DNA of 64,000 bases from Butyrivibrio sp. YAB3001 (GCF_900112195.1 NZ_FOKR01000009.1:1-64000); one strand, 5' to 3'. Counted from the first letter of the stretch, positions 1-10,440 are shown. Notes: generated by a model not told the origin, from the sequence alone. Numbers and translations are program-made.

Positions 1-38
1 CGCCTGAGCAAACCACTGCTATAGCGGTTGCCCAGGCG
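1..38. repeat. Inverted repeat (hairpin) at the window edge
   Basis: The arms CGCCTG (1-6) and CAGGCG (33-38) pair, and the stem continues as GCAA (8-11) with TTGC (28-31) and CC (13-14) with GG (26-27), with small mismatches between. No T-run follows on the plus strand. It could be a terminator or RNA stem belonging to a gene before the window; its left flank is cut off. Confidence 0.45.
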
Positions 39-190
39 GTCGACATTCAAATATTATTATCTGTACTCCCATGTGGTTACCCACTTATCCGCCAGTTGTA
101 CAGACACTTAAAACATACACTAATCTACATTTTTTTTCAAGAGGATAATTTAAATATCTAAAATAACGATAAATATATACGCAATAATGA

Positions 191-217
191 TTGTAAGCTA
201 CTTAATCATGTTATAAT
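191..217 (+). promoter_or_regulatory. Candidate promoter for the GGDEF/EAL gene
   Basis: A perfect TATAAT lies at 212-217 with TTGTAA at 191-196, a 15-base spacing that is shorter than ideal. It sits about 90 bases before the chosen start at 305. The rest of the first 300 bases is AT-rich and holds no gene that I can see. Confidence 0.35.
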
Positions 218-304
218 TAATGAGATTATGGAAGCGTGTTGCGCGGAATAATACGTAACATTACTTTTGAACGTTACATCCTACTACAACTAAAAGGATA
301 TTTC

Positions 305-2446
305 ATGGAAGAGTTTAAGCAATCTTCAACTGAATATAAAGATGGATATGATGAGCTGACAGGGCTTATGAACCTAAGGGGCATTTTGCGCCATCTTCAG
401 GAACAATATGAGGCTAAGGGATTAAAATATAATGTCATTCTCTATCTCAATGTCATGAATTTTAAAAGCTTCAACCAGCAGTATGGGTTCGCAGGTGGCA
501 ATGAATATCTAAAAGGGCTGTCACAGATTCTTCAGGATGTTTTTGCGGGCGAGCTCATCGCAAGAACAGGCGGAGATCAGTTTATTATTCTGTCACCTGA
601 TATGGAAGAAAGTAAGATCCTTAGTAATCTGGATCTTGTAAGGGAAAATGCGCGCAAGCTTGAGCGAAATCTAAAGATGCGCATAAAAGCCGGCATCTAT
701 CTTGCAAGCGGTGATGTACATGACCCTGTTGTTGCCGTGGATAGAGCAAAGATAGCCTGTGACGACATAATCAGAGTATACGATAAAGACAATAATTTTT
801 ATAATGATGAGCTGAAAAAGAAGAATGATCTAAGACAATATGTCATAGACAACTTTGAAAGTGCATTTAAGCAGAGATACTTTAAGGTTTATTACCAGAA
901 GGAAGTGCGGGCGCTGACAGGAAAAGTGTGCGGATATGAGGCACTTTCAAGGTGGATCGATCCGATTTATGGAATGATCTCACCGGCTATTTTTGTTGAA
1001 GTATTAGAGGATGTGCATCTGGTACATAAACTTGACCTTTATATCATAGATCAAGTCTGTGCAGATATCAGACATGATATCGAATATGGACAGGCTGTCC
1101 TTCCGGTGTCTGTCAATCTTTCAAGACTTGATTTTGAACTATGCGATATAAGAAGTGAGATAGATAAATGCAGGGCCAAATATGATATCCCTGTGTATCT
1201 TTTAAATATAGAGATTACTGAGAGCGCCATTGCATCCGGTGAAGATTTCCTGGGTTTTCAGATAAAGAATTTCAGAGATGCAGGCTATCAGGTTTGGATG
1301 GATGATTTTGGAGCCGGTTACAGCTCACTTAATAACCTTAAGATTTATGATTTTGACGTACTTAAAATAGATATGAATTTCCTAAGGTCTTTTGAATCAA
1401 ATAAAAGATCCATGGTCATTCTTGCGACTATAGTAAATATGGCAAAAGAACTTGGAATGCACACGTTAGCTGAAGGCGTTGAGACACAGGAACAGTATGA
1501 CTTCTTAAAAAGAATAGGATGTGAAAAGCTTCAGGGATATCTTTTTGGAAAGCCAAAGCCATTGGAGGATTTTGTAAAACCTGATGATTTTTCTTTTGAA
1601 AATTGTGAGGACATAAAATATCAGCAGTATTTCAAGTGTATAGGTGACATAAATGTTCTTGGAAGTACGCCTCTTCGCGATAAAAACATGGAGGTATTCA
1701 ACAATCTCCCTATCGCGATAGTTGAACTTGAGAATGATGATATCAGTTTTTTATATGCTAATAATGCCTATAATAATTTCCTTCATTCCGTTGCTATCAG
1801 TGGTATGAAAGAAGCTGCAGCCAGAGCGCATAGGATGGATATTCCCGAACAGAAGTCCTCTGTCGATGCTCTAAAGAACGCAGAAAAGAGCCCTGATAGT
1901 AGAAGCGAATCGGACATGATAATCAACGGAAATGTCGTAAACATGAAAGTTCGTTTTATTGTAAGAACAGGCGATAAGGCTGCATTTGCAATAGTTCCAA
2001 GAAATCTATCACTTTCAGGGGAAGAAAAAAAGCTTGCAGAGAATATTCAGGTTGCCATGGCGCATGTTTTTACCCAGTATTTCAGGGTGGATCTGTATGA
2101 CGAGGATGGCACTGTTGTCAATATTTTCCTTAATTCAAGTCAGCTTCCAATTGCGGATAGGGAGGCAAACGCTGTTAAAGCTGTGCAGATGTATTCCAAT
2201 ATGTATCTTTATCCTGAGGACAGGGAGAGGTTCAGGAAATTTTATGATATTACCACTGTGAGAGACAGAGTTAAAAAGACAAATTCTGATTTTGTGGTTG
2301 ACTATTATCATTCTGCGCTTCCTGGGGATAATGGCAGAATGCAGATGTACATGATACTTCCTTTCTATTATAATAACAGATGGAAGTTTATCTCGTGCTG
2401 CAGATATGCGGATGAGATAAATGATGAAATGAAATACGGGAAATAG
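305..2446 (+). CDS. GGDEF/EAL c-di-GMP phosphodiesterase-type protein
   Basis: Cytoplasmic signalling protein of about 713 residues that probably degrades cyclic di-GMP. The GGDEF-like domain is N-terminal, with the active-site motif changed to GGDQF (residues 89-93). A complete-looking EAL domain follows: EALSRW (E212), the SVNLSR asparagine, IEITES, MDDFGAGYSSL, a KIDM lysine, AEGVET and the LQGY segment are all present, so hydrolysis is likely. The remaining ~230 residues resemble two PAS-like sensor folds. No membrane segment is seen. The start at 305 was chosen because AAAAGGA lies just upstream; an upstream in-frame GTG at 236 has no such site. addB follows after nine bases, so co-transcription is possible but functionally unexplained. 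The altered GGDEF motif suggests a GTP-sensing rather than synthase role (inference). Confidence 0.88.
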   Translation: MEEFKQSSTEYKDGYDELTGLMNLRGILRHLQEQYEAKGLKYNVILYLNVMNFKSFNQQYGFAGGNEYLKGLSQILQDVFAGELIARTGGDQFIILSPDMEESKILSNLDLVRENARKLERNLKMRIKAGIYLASGDVHDPVVAVDRAKIACDDIIRVYDKDNNFYNDELKKKNDLRQYVIDNFESAFKQRYFKVYYQKEVRALTGKVCGYEALSRWIDPIYGMISPAIFVEVLEDVHLVHKLDLYIIDQVCADIRHDIEYGQAVLPVSVNLSRLDFELCDIRSEIDKCRAKYDIPVYLLNIEITESAIASGEDFLGFQIKNFRDAGYQVWMDDFGAGYSSLNNLKIYDFDVLKIDMNFLRSFESNKRSMVILATIVNMAKELGMHTLAEGVETQEQYDFLKRIGCEKLQGYLFGKPKPLEDFVKPDDFSFENCEDIKYQQYFKCIGDINVLGSTPLRDKNMEVFNNLPIAIVELENDDISFLYANNAYNNFLHSVAISGMKEAAARAHRMDIPEQKSSVDALKNAEKSPDSRSESDMIINGNVVNMKVRFIVRTGDKAAFAIVPRNLSLSGEEKKLAENIQVAMAHVFTQYFRVDLYDEDGTVVNIFLNSSQLPIADREANAVKAVQMYSNMYLYPEDRERFRKFYDITTVRDRVKKTNSDFVVDYYHSALPGDNGRMQMYMILPFYYNNRWKFISCCRYADEINDEMKYGK

Positions 2447-2455
2447 GGAAAGATT

Positions 2456-5400
2456 ATGCTAAGGTTTTGTTTGGGAGCATCCGGATCAGGGAAGAGCACA
2501 CTTCTTTTTCAGAAGATAATCGACAGTAGTTTTAAGGAAAAAGATAAGGATTTCCTGATAATAGTTCCGGATCAGTTTACGATGCAGACGCAGAAGGATG
2601 TGGTAAAAATGCATCCTTCTCATGCGATAATGAATATTGATATATTGAGCTTTGGAAGACTTTCACACAGGATATTTGAGGAAGTTGGCCTTAGCTCTTT
2701 TTGTGTGCTTGATGATGTGGGAAAAAGCCTTATCTTAAGGCGAGTGGCAGATATATTAGGGGACAAACTCCCTGTTCTTGGTCCTAATATGCATAAGCCA
2801 GGATACATTGACGAAGTGAAATCCACCATTTCCGAATTTATGATGTACGGAATTTCGGATGATGAGCTTTCAATCCTTGAAGATAACAGTAAGGGAAGAG
2901 GCGCCCTAAACAGTAAGATCAAGGATTTAAGGCTTCTTTATCGTGAGTTTGATAACTATATCAAGGGAAAATATATCACAACCGAGGAAACTTTGGATAT
3001 TCTCTGCAATTCTATAGGAAAGTCAAAGCTTATTAGTAATTCTGTGCTGGTATTTGACGGCTTTACAGGTTTTACGCCCATACAGTACAGAGTAATTGAA
3101 AAATTGTTGGAATACTCAAACGAAGTAATCGTATCTGTCACAATGGATACAAAGGAAAATCCATATTCAGGAGAATATGAGGAACAGGAACTCTTCATGC
3201 TGAGTAAGAAGACAATAAATGATCTTCTTAAGCTGGAACATAGAGTCGAGCAAAGACAGATGGAGAGCGTTGGGCGCATTCCAAACTTTCCTTTATGGGT
3301 AACTCTACGGGATAATTCTTTGGATTATCTAATATCAGATGAGCATGTAAAAAGACTATCATCTAATCCGGAACTTGCTTTTCTTGAAGAAAATCTTTTC
3401 AGATATAATTCAAAAAAATTTGAGGATGAAGTTAAAAAAATAGAGATCTATGAGGCATCAACACCTGAGGTGGAAGTAAGACAGACCATGATAAAGATTG
3501 CTGATGCCATCAGAAATAACGGCTATGCTTACCGGGATATAGCCATTGTTTGTGGTACGCTAAACGAGTATTCGGGGATAATAGATAAAACTGCAGAAAA
3601 GTTTGGAATACCTGTTTATATCGATGAAAATCAGGAACTTATGCTAAATCCATTTATCGAATACATCACAAGTGCGCTTAATATCGCTATTTCAGGGTAT
3701 AAGTACGAAGATGTATTTCATTATATGCGAAGCGGAATGAGTTCTTTTTCTGAAGAAGATACAGATCTTTTGGAAAATTATGTCAGAGCTCTCGGAATCA
3801 AGGGAAGAAAGCAGTGGGATGACAGATTTTCAAGAAGGATGCCCAAGCATTTCAAGTCAAAGAAAAAAGAAGATGATTTCCGTGATATTGAGATAATGGA
3901 AAGACTTGAGAAAATGCGTATGGCCATAAGTCAGGGGCTTTCTCCATTATTTGAGATTAAAAAGGGAACCGCTTTAGATATTACTGAGGCGCTTTTGCAA
4001 GTAATCGAGCAGGATGATTGCAAGGGAAAGCTTGATTCATTCAGGGATCTCTTTTTGCAGAATGGTAATCGCAAGAAGGCAAAAGAATTTGAACAGGTCT
4101 ATGACAAGGTAATGGCGCTTCTTGAACAGATAAAGACCATAATAGGAAGTGATGAAGTAAGCCTTGCGGAATACCGTGATATTCTTATGGCGGGATTTGG
4201 CGAGATAGAAGTAGGAACGATTCCCCAGGATGTTGACAGGGTTATAGTGGGTGATATTGAGAGAACAAGGCTTAAAGAGATAAAACTCTTATTTTTCCTT
4301 GGAGTAGTGGATGGTGCAATTCCTTCTAATTCCGGGACCGGCGGAATCCTGTCTGACATAGACAGGCAGTTTTTAGTGGATTTAAATACAGGTGTTGAGC
4401 TTGCGCCAACGCCAAGACAGCAGATGTATATCCAAAGGCTTTATCTTTACATGAATCTTACAAAGCCTACAGATAAGCTGTTTTTATCATATTCGGAGCT
4501 GGGAAATGATGGCAAGTCCAAGAAGCCTGCCTATCTTGTTCCTAAGCTTTTGAAGATGTTTCCAAAGCTTATTGTTTCAAGACCTGAAGACGGAGATTTT
4601 GAAAGTCAGAATATATGTCCCAAGGATAGCTATGGGAATGCGGCTGAACTTGTAAGAAGATATGCTCTTGGGCATATGAGTGAAAAAGAAAAAGAAAATC
4701 TTTTTGCTCTTATGAATGTCCTTAAAGATTATGATGTCCATGGGTCTGAACAGAATTCTATGCTTGAGAAACTGACAGATGCAGCCTTTACTCATTATGA
4801 AAACAGGCCTCTGGCCAAGCTTGTGGCGCTTTCTTTATATGGAGCTAATCTGGAAAACAGTGTGAGCAGACTGGAACTTTTTGCTTCCTGCTGCTATGCC
4901 CATTTTGTAAAATATGGTTTAAGACTTCAGGAACGTGAAGAATATGATTTTGACAGGTCTGACCTTGGAAATGTTTTCCATGAAGTCCTTGAAAAGTACA
5001 CATCAGAGATGATGGATAAAAATCTTGACTGGCGTACTATTTCTGAAAAAGATTCAGAGGAAATGCTTCAGAGGGCGCTTACAGCCTGCGTCGATAAATA
5101 TGGCGAGACCGTTCTTAGAAGTAGCGTGCGCAATCAGTTTATGATAGACAGAATTCACAGGATTTTGTTAAGAACCGTTTCTGTGCTTAAGTATCAGCTT
5201 TCCAAGGGCAGATTTAATCCTGCTTTTGTAGAGATGGATTTTAGAGAGACCGGAAATATTGATGATATAAACGTAACCCTGACAGAGGCGGAAGAGGGAC
5301 ACATTAAGGAACAGATGGCGCTCCACGGCAGGATTGACAGAGTTGACTTATACGAAGATGATTCACATGTTTATGTAAAGGTCATCGATTTTAAGTCGGG

Positions 5401-6007
5401 AAAGAAGAAATTCAGCATAGCCTCTTTATATTATGGCATTCAGCTGCAGCTTGTTATGTACATGAATGTCGCGCTTGCTTCACAAAAAAAGATATCTTCC
5501 GGAAAAGACGTTATACCGGCGGCAATACTTTATTATCATGTTGATGATCCTATTACAGAGGGAAAAGCTGATATGGAGCCGGCTGATATAAATCAGAAGG
5601 TTATTGAGGAACTTAAGACAACGGGCCTTGTGAATGAAAATGCAGACATTATCCAGATGCTTGATGAGGGACTTAGCTCCAAATCAGATGTAATTCCTGT
5701 TGCTATCAACAAAAACGGAAGTCTTGCTGCATCTTCACAGACAGTTTCCTACAAGGATTACAATGCAATAACTGATTATGTGGGAAAGAAGATAAAAGAA
5801 TACGGAAAGCGTATTTTGAACGGAGATATTGCGGTCAATCCATATGAGCAGGGAGAAAGGTCGTCATGCACATACTGTGAATACAGGGCAATCTGTGGTT
5901 ATGATGAGAAAATACCGGGCTTTTCCATGAGAAAACTTGAATTAAATGACAAAGATGCGTTGGAAGCTATACGCTCAGAATTTGAGGGAAAAGAGGATAA
6001 AACATGA
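2456..6007 (+). CDS. addB: ATP-dependent helicase/nuclease subunit B
   Basis: Subunit B of the AddAB helicase-nuclease, which processes double-strand DNA ends for recombinational repair. At 1183 residues it has the usual AddB length. The N-terminus carries a Walker A motif, GASGSGKS (residues 7-14). The C-terminal RecB-like nuclease domain has GNVFHEVLEKY and VIDFKSGKKKF followed by GIQLQLVMYM. Cysteines for the AddB iron-sulfur cluster are visible: C812/C813 before the nuclease domain and C1138, C1141 and C1147 near the end. addA follows 96 bases downstream in the usual AddB-AddA order, so the pair is probably one operon. The ATG start has a GGGAAAG-type ribosome site. The family assignment rests on motif order and length. 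Confidence 0.93.
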   Translation: MLRFCLGASGSGKSTLLFQKIIDSSFKEKDKDFLIIVPDQFTMQTQKDVVKMHPSHAIMNIDILSFGRLSHRIFEEVGLSSFCVLDDVGKSLILRRVADILGDKLPVLGPNMHKPGYIDEVKSTISEFMMYGISDDELSILEDNSKGRGALNSKIKDLRLLYREFDNYIKGKYITTEETLDILCNSIGKSKLISNSVLVFDGFTGFTPIQYRVIEKLLEYSNEVIVSVTMDTKENPYSGEYEEQELFMLSKKTINDLLKLEHRVEQRQMESVGRIPNFPLWVTLRDNSLDYLISDEHVKRLSSNPELAFLEENLFRYNSKKFEDEVKKIEIYEASTPEVEVRQTMIKIADAIRNNGYAYRDIAIVCGTLNEYSGIIDKTAEKFGIPVYIDENQELMLNPFIEYITSALNIAISGYKYEDVFHYMRSGMSSFSEEDTDLLENYVRALGIKGRKQWDDRFSRRMPKHFKSKKKEDDFRDIEIMERLEKMRMAISQGLSPLFEIKKGTALDITEALLQVIEQDDCKGKLDSFRDLFLQNGNRKKAKEFEQVYDKVMALLEQIKTIIGSDEVSLAEYRDILMAGFGEIEVGTIPQDVDRVIVGDIERTRLKEIKLLFFLGVVDGAIPSNSGTGGILSDIDRQFLVDLNTGVELAPTPRQQMYIQRLYLYMNLTKPTDKLFLSYSELGNDGKSKKPAYLVPKLLKMFPKLIVSRPEDGDFESQNICPKDSYGNAAELVRRYALGHMSEKEKENLFALMNVLKDYDVHGSEQNSMLEKLTDAAFTHYENRPLAKLVALSLYGANLENSVSRLELFASCCYAHFVKYGLRLQEREEYDFDRSDLGNVFHEVLEKYTSEMMDKNLDWRTISEKDSEEMLQRALTACVDKYGETVLRSSVRNQFMIDRIHRILLRTVSVLKYQLSKGRFNPAFVEMDFRETGNIDDINVTLTEAEEGHIKEQMALHGRIDRVDLYEDDSHVYVKVIDFKSGKKKFSIASLYYGIQLQLVMYMNVALASQKKISSGKDVIPAAILYYHVDDPITEGKADMEPADINQKVIEELKTTGLVNENADIIQMLDEGLSSKSDVIPVAINKNGSLAASSQTVSYKDYNAITDYVGKKIKEYGKRILNGDIAVNPYEQGERSSCTYCEYRAICGYDEKIPGFSMRKLELNDKDALEAIRSEFEGKEDKT

Positions 6008-6103
6008 GATTTTGCAGCTGAGCATTAGTTTCATGATTTTGAGAGATATTTGTCAGATAAGATGATTACAGAATTATAAAATTTGAGTACAGGATGGTAA
6101 GAA

Positions 6104-9100
6104 ATGGGAGTCTCTTTTACAGAAGAACAGCAGGCGGTAATAGACGCAAGGGACTGTAATATATTGGTATCAGCAGCAGCCGGTTCGGGAAAAACGGCAG
6201 TGCTTGTTGAAAGAATCATACAGATGATCATGGGCGGAGTTGATATTGATCATCTTTTGGTAGTTACTTTTACCAAGGCAGCAGCGCTTCAGATGAAGGA
6301 AAAGATAACCCTGGCAATACAGGAAAGTCTTAGCAGGGATCCGATGAATAAGCATCTCCAGAGGCAGGAGACGCTTATTCACAATGCGCAGATTACTACG
6401 ATAGATTCTTTTTGCCAATATGTTCTTAAGAATAACTTCAATACTATTGGAGTGGACCCGGCATTTCATGTGGGAGATGACGGGGAACTAAGGCTTTTAC
6501 AGGATGAAGTCATGCAGGATATGCTGGAGGAAGAGTATGGAAAGGCCTCCGAGGGGCAAAATGAGGACTTTTTATACTGCATGGAATACTTTGCAACCGG
6601 AAGTGATGACAGGAAGGTAGAAAGCTATATTTCTCAGCTTTACAAATTTTCCATGAGTATGCCCTGGCCTGAGGACTGGATAATGGAAAGGGCGGGGGAT
6701 TACGACATCGAGGGCAAGGACTTTGAAAGTCTGCCCTTTGTTGAAAACTGCTTAAAGATGACGAGGATGAAAATCTCAGAACATCTGGACAGATTAAATG
6801 TTGCTGAAAAGGTGTGCTGTGAGAGCGATGGCCCTTACATGTACGGAGAAACTCTGGAAAAAGATATTGAGAGCGTTTCTGCGCTACTTAAATGTAAAAA
6901 ATATGATGACTATTTTGATGCTTTAAGAACTGTTTCTTTTGGCAAACTTCCAATCAAAAAGGACGATTCTGTAAGCCCTGATAAAAGAACTTACGTGCAG
7001 GGAATCAGAAAAAAAGTAAAAGAGGGAATTGATAAACTTGCAGAATCCTATTTTGCTCTGCCTTCTGAGACTGTATGTGCTCAAATGGCGTTATGCGACA
7101 GAGCAGTGAAGGAATTGTGCAGACTTACCCTACGCTATAAACAGCTTTTTGATGAGAAAAAACGTGACAGGCAGTTTATTGATTTCAATGACATGGAGCA
7201 TTTTGCCCTTCAGATACTGGTAAATCATCCTGATGCGGAACAGACCATTGGGAAGAGCTGTCAGGAAATAATAGATATGTGCACTCCTTCCACCGTTGCC
7301 CTTGAGTACAGGGATTTTTATAAGGAAGTGCTTATTGATGAGTATCAGGACAGTAACAATGTACAGGAACTTATTTTGAAGTCTATTTCAGGAGAGATTC
7401 CGGATAAATCTGAGCGATTTATGGTTGGAGATGTCAAGCAGAGTATCTATAAGTTCAGACTGGCAAGGCCTGAGATTTTTATGGAAAAGCTTCATACCTA
7501 TGACAAGACAAAGGGAGCAAAGAATCACAGAATCGACCTTCATAAGAATTTCAGAAGCCGCAAGGAAGTGCTTGAAGCTACCAACTATATCTTTGAAAAG
7601 ATAATGAAGACGGATCTTGGAAGCGTTGAATATGACGAGGATGCAAGGCTTGTGCCGGGCGCGTCCTACGATGAGCCTAAGATGGATGTCACGCCTGAAC
7701 TTATCATGTTTGAGAGTGACAGCGAAAGCGAAGCCCTTTCTGATTATGATGCAAAAGAAAAAGAAGCACTGGTGGTGGCAGAGAAAATTCATGCCCTTAT
7801 GGATGAAAACCACGACCTTAAGTTTAAGGATATTGTTATCCTGCTGCGGTCAGTATCCGGATTTGATGATATTTTCAAAAGAATACTGGATGAGCAGGGA
7901 ATTCCTGCATATATAGAGTCAAAAAGCGGCTACTTTAATGCATGGGAAGTTGCGGTGATGCTTGACTTTTTGACAGTTATAGATAATCCCAGTCAGGATA
8001 TTCCGCTTACAAGCGTTATGCATTCCTGCATAGGCGGCTTTGACGATGAGGAACTGGCAAGACTCAGGATAATGACAGACGAAGTGGCAGATGAATGCCT
8101 TATCGATTCTTTTTATTATGGTCTAAAAAAGCTTTTGGAAAAGAAAAAAGACAGTGATGAGACATTGGATAAGCTTGCGAAATTTATAGATATGGTGGAA
8201 ATGCTGAGAAAAGAATCAGTGTATACGCCTGTCCATGAAGTGCTGCAGAGAATATTGGATATTACAGGTTTTGATACCTATTGCCTTGCAATGCCTTCCG
8301 GTAATCAGAGAAAAGCTAACCTTGATCAGCTTTTGCAGAGAGCGCAGTCTTTTGAAAAAACAAGTTTTAAAGGTCTTTTTCATTTTGTGAGATACATCGA
8401 GAACATGAAACTTGTTCAGGTGGACTATGGAGAAGCCGGAATTATAGATGAAAATGCGGATGTTGTCCGTATTATGAGTATACATAAGAGTAAGGGACTT
8501 GAGTTTCCTGTTGTTTTTGTCTCAGGTCTTTCCAAGAAATTTAATAAAAGAGATATAACGGGTGACCTTATAGCTGACATGGATTTTGGCGTGGGTGTAA
8601 AGTGCATTGATACAAATCTTCGCGTGAAATATGACACCTTAAAAAGACTTATGATTGCAGATAAGATGGACACAGACACACTTGGTGAGGAACTTCGTGT
8701 CCTTTATGTTGCGCTTACAAGACCAAAAGAGAAACTTATCCTTACTGCATCAGTAAAGAAAATGAGAGATTTTGTTACATCGACACTAAAGACAATCCCT
8801 GTTCTTGCTTCATCAAACGGCGTGCTTCCGTACTCCACAAGAGCCGGAGCAACAAGCTATTTGGACCTTGTGTTGCCATCACTTATCAGGCACCCCGGCG
8901 TTAAAGAAATGCTTAACCAGCTTGAAATATCTGATGCCGATTATACGCCATATGTCGATAAACGTGAGGATATTCCTGCATTTTCTTTTACTGCGCTAAG
9001 TGATGAAAAGATAGTTTCCGCCATGCTGAAAAGAGAAGCACTTACCATTAACAGAAAGAGCGAGTTCATGGAAAAGTCACTTTCTTTTGATGATGAACTT

Positions 9101-10090
9101 GCGGGGAGACTCAGAGCTAAGTTTGAGAGCAAATATGCCTATGATTATCTGAAAGGTCTTTTTACAAAGACTACTGTTACGGAACTTAAGAAGCATAAGC
9201 TCGAAGAAGCAGGAGAGGTCTTTGGAACGGCAGCAGATTATGCGGATGATAATGAAACGCAGTTTTCTGAGGAAATTGAATTTTCAGATGCTATTGAAGA
9301 TATGTTTGGAGAAGCTATCGGGAATGTGGATGTATCGGAAGAAAGGTCTTTAGGGAAAGAAGAAACGACAGCTGATAGGAAATATGAGATAGATACTGCT
9401 GATGGCGTAGATGGGAAAACGGAGAAAGCAACAGCCGGTGCAGAGAAGAAAAAGAAACTCACCGGTGCTGAGCGTGGTACAGCCTACCATAGAATAATGG
9501 AAATTCTTGACGATAGAATTTATGGCGATGAAAAGCTGATGCAGGAAGCACTTTCCTTGGCTGAGCAAATGAAGAAAGAAAAGCAGGAAGAACTTAAAAC
9601 CAAAATTGGCACTGGCAAAAAAGCACCTCTTGACGCAGTTTCCAAGAGAGTATACGGATGGCTCTATGAGAAGGTCCGTGAAGGCTTTATTTCTGATGAT
9701 TACAGAGCCTGCATGTGGCCAAAGGATGTCACGACATTTCTTTCTACTAAGCTGGGGCAGAGAATGGGCGCCGCTTTCAGATCAGGACAGCTTATGAGAG
9801 AAAAGCCCTTCATGATGGGAGTTCCTGCAAGCGAGCTCGACCCAAAGTTCCCACAGGAAGAAATGGTCCTTATTCAGGGAATTATCGATGCCTGGTTCAT
9901 AGAAGATGGCGAGATAGTCCTTTTGGACTACAAGACCGACAAAGTTAAAGAAAGTCAGGAACTTATCGACCGCTATAAAATCCAGCTTGACCTCTACAAG
10001 CAGGCTCTTGAGCGCACCACAAATATGAAAGTTAAGGAAGTATTCATCTATTCATTTGCGCTTGGGGAAGTGATTGAACTGGCGGTTTAA
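6104..10090 (+). CDS. addA: ATP-dependent helicase/nuclease subunit A
   Basis: UvrD-type helicase plus nuclease subunit of AddAB, 1328 residues. The start MGVSFTEEQQ is followed by the Walker A region SAAAGSGKT. Later come the helicase motifs DFNDMEHFA, IDEYQDSN, GDVKQSIYKFR, MSIHKSKGLEFPVVF and LRVLYVALTRPKEKL, in the correct order. The C-terminal nuclease domain has GTAYHRIME and LLDYKTDKV (Asp near residue 1275). Before the nuclease domain, roughly residues 1040-1125, is an acidic then lysine-rich low-complexity stretch that looks like an extended interdomain linker and is poorly conserved in character. Start chosen at 6104, with GGATGG just upstream. It forms a complex with AddB, encoded directly upstream. 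Confidence 0.95.
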   Translation: MGVSFTEEQQAVIDARDCNILVSAAAGSGKTAVLVERIIQMIMGGVDIDHLLVVTFTKAAALQMKEKITLAIQESLSRDPMNKHLQRQETLIHNAQITTIDSFCQYVLKNNFNTIGVDPAFHVGDDGELRLLQDEVMQDMLEEEYGKASEGQNEDFLYCMEYFATGSDDRKVESYISQLYKFSMSMPWPEDWIMERAGDYDIEGKDFESLPFVENCLKMTRMKISEHLDRLNVAEKVCCESDGPYMYGETLEKDIESVSALLKCKKYDDYFDALRTVSFGKLPIKKDDSVSPDKRTYVQGIRKKVKEGIDKLAESYFALPSETVCAQMALCDRAVKELCRLTLRYKQLFDEKKRDRQFIDFNDMEHFALQILVNHPDAEQTIGKSCQEIIDMCTPSTVALEYRDFYKEVLIDEYQDSNNVQELILKSISGEIPDKSERFMVGDVKQSIYKFRLARPEIFMEKLHTYDKTKGAKNHRIDLHKNFRSRKEVLEATNYIFEKIMKTDLGSVEYDEDARLVPGASYDEPKMDVTPELIMFESDSESEALSDYDAKEKEALVVAEKIHALMDENHDLKFKDIVILLRSVSGFDDIFKRILDEQGIPAYIESKSGYFNAWEVAVMLDFLTVIDNPSQDIPLTSVMHSCIGGFDDEELARLRIMTDEVADECLIDSFYYGLKKLLEKKKDSDETLDKLAKFIDMVEMLRKESVYTPVHEVLQRILDITGFDTYCLAMPSGNQRKANLDQLLQRAQSFEKTSFKGLFHFVRYIENMKLVQVDYGEAGIIDENADVVRIMSIHKSKGLEFPVVFVSGLSKKFNKRDITGDLIADMDFGVGVKCIDTNLRVKYDTLKRLMIADKMDTDTLGEELRVLYVALTRPKEKLILTASVKKMRDFVTSTLKTIPVLASSNGVLPYSTRAGATSYLDLVLPSLIRHPGVKEMLNQLEISDADYTPYVDKREDIPAFSFTALSDEKIVSAMLKREALTINRKSEFMEKSLSFDDELAGRLRAKFESKYAYDYLKGLFTKTTVTELKKHKLEEAGEVFGTAADYADDNETQFSEEIEFSDAIEDMFGEAIGNVDVSEERSLGKEETTADRKYEIDTADGVDGKTEKATAGAEKKKKLTGAERGTAYHRIMEILDDRIYGDEKLMQEALSLAEQMKKEKQEELKTKIGTGKKAPLDAVSKRVYGWLYEKVREGFISDDYRACMWPKDVTTFLSTKLGQRMGAAFRSGQLMREKPFMMGVPASELDPKFPQEEMVLIQGIIDAWFIEDGEIVLLDYKTDKVKESQELIDRYKIQLDLYKQALERTTNMKVKEVFIYSFALGEVIELAV

Positions 10091-10112
10091 AATTGCATAG
10101 TGAACATAAAGA

Positions 10113-10145
10113 AGAACGGGACAAAGAATAATTTTGTCCCGTTCT
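10113..10145. terminator. Inverted repeat after addA, possible terminator
   Basis: A perfect 13-base stem, AGAACGGGACAAA (10113-10125) with its complement (10133-10145), encloses a 7-base loop. It lies 22 bases after the addA stop. There is no clear T-run on either side, so it is a weak intrinsic terminator candidate or another RNA stem. Confidence 0.5.
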
Positions 10146-10162
10146 GATATGTTACGCAAAAT

Positions 10163-10294
10163 TTATTTTACTGTTATAACGCAGGTTGCAATCTGGCCAC
10201 TTGCGGTTTTTGCTTTGATTGTGGTCTTTCCTTTTTTCAAAGCTGTTACTTTTCCGCTGGCTGATACTTTGGCAATACCTGGTTTGCTGCTGCT
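10163..10294 (-). pseudogene. Remnant of a bacterial Ig-like (BIG_2) domain
   Basis: Read on the minus strand, this stretch encodes about 43 codons with the typical ending of a BIG_2 domain: SSSKPGIAKVSASGKV, then TALKKGKTTIKAK and a final ATCVITVK before a TAA stop (10163-10165). Directly upstream is an in-frame TAG (10295-10297), at the position where such domains normally have a tryptophan (TGG). The same frame stays open behind it to 10378, with a LIIDIMKGPAQ-like stretch, then stops again. No start codon or ribosome site is associated. I read it as the decayed C-terminal end of a surface protein gene, not an expressed gene. Confidence 0.6.
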
Positions 10295-10440
10295 CTAGAT
10301 GAACATCTGGGCGGGGCCCTTCATTATGTCAATAATAAGTGTTTTTTCGAAGTTCAGAGGTGTGTTTTTCAGGCATTTTCATAGACAGCCCGGACCAAAG
10401 GTATCCGATTGGAAATGTGCAGTTCTCGGACGAGCAGGAT

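Noticed and set aside
8425..8679. Minus-strand reading frame inside addA
   Set aside because: It is a shadow of a clear UvrD-type gene, with no ribosome site and no family features; the same applies to many similar frames.
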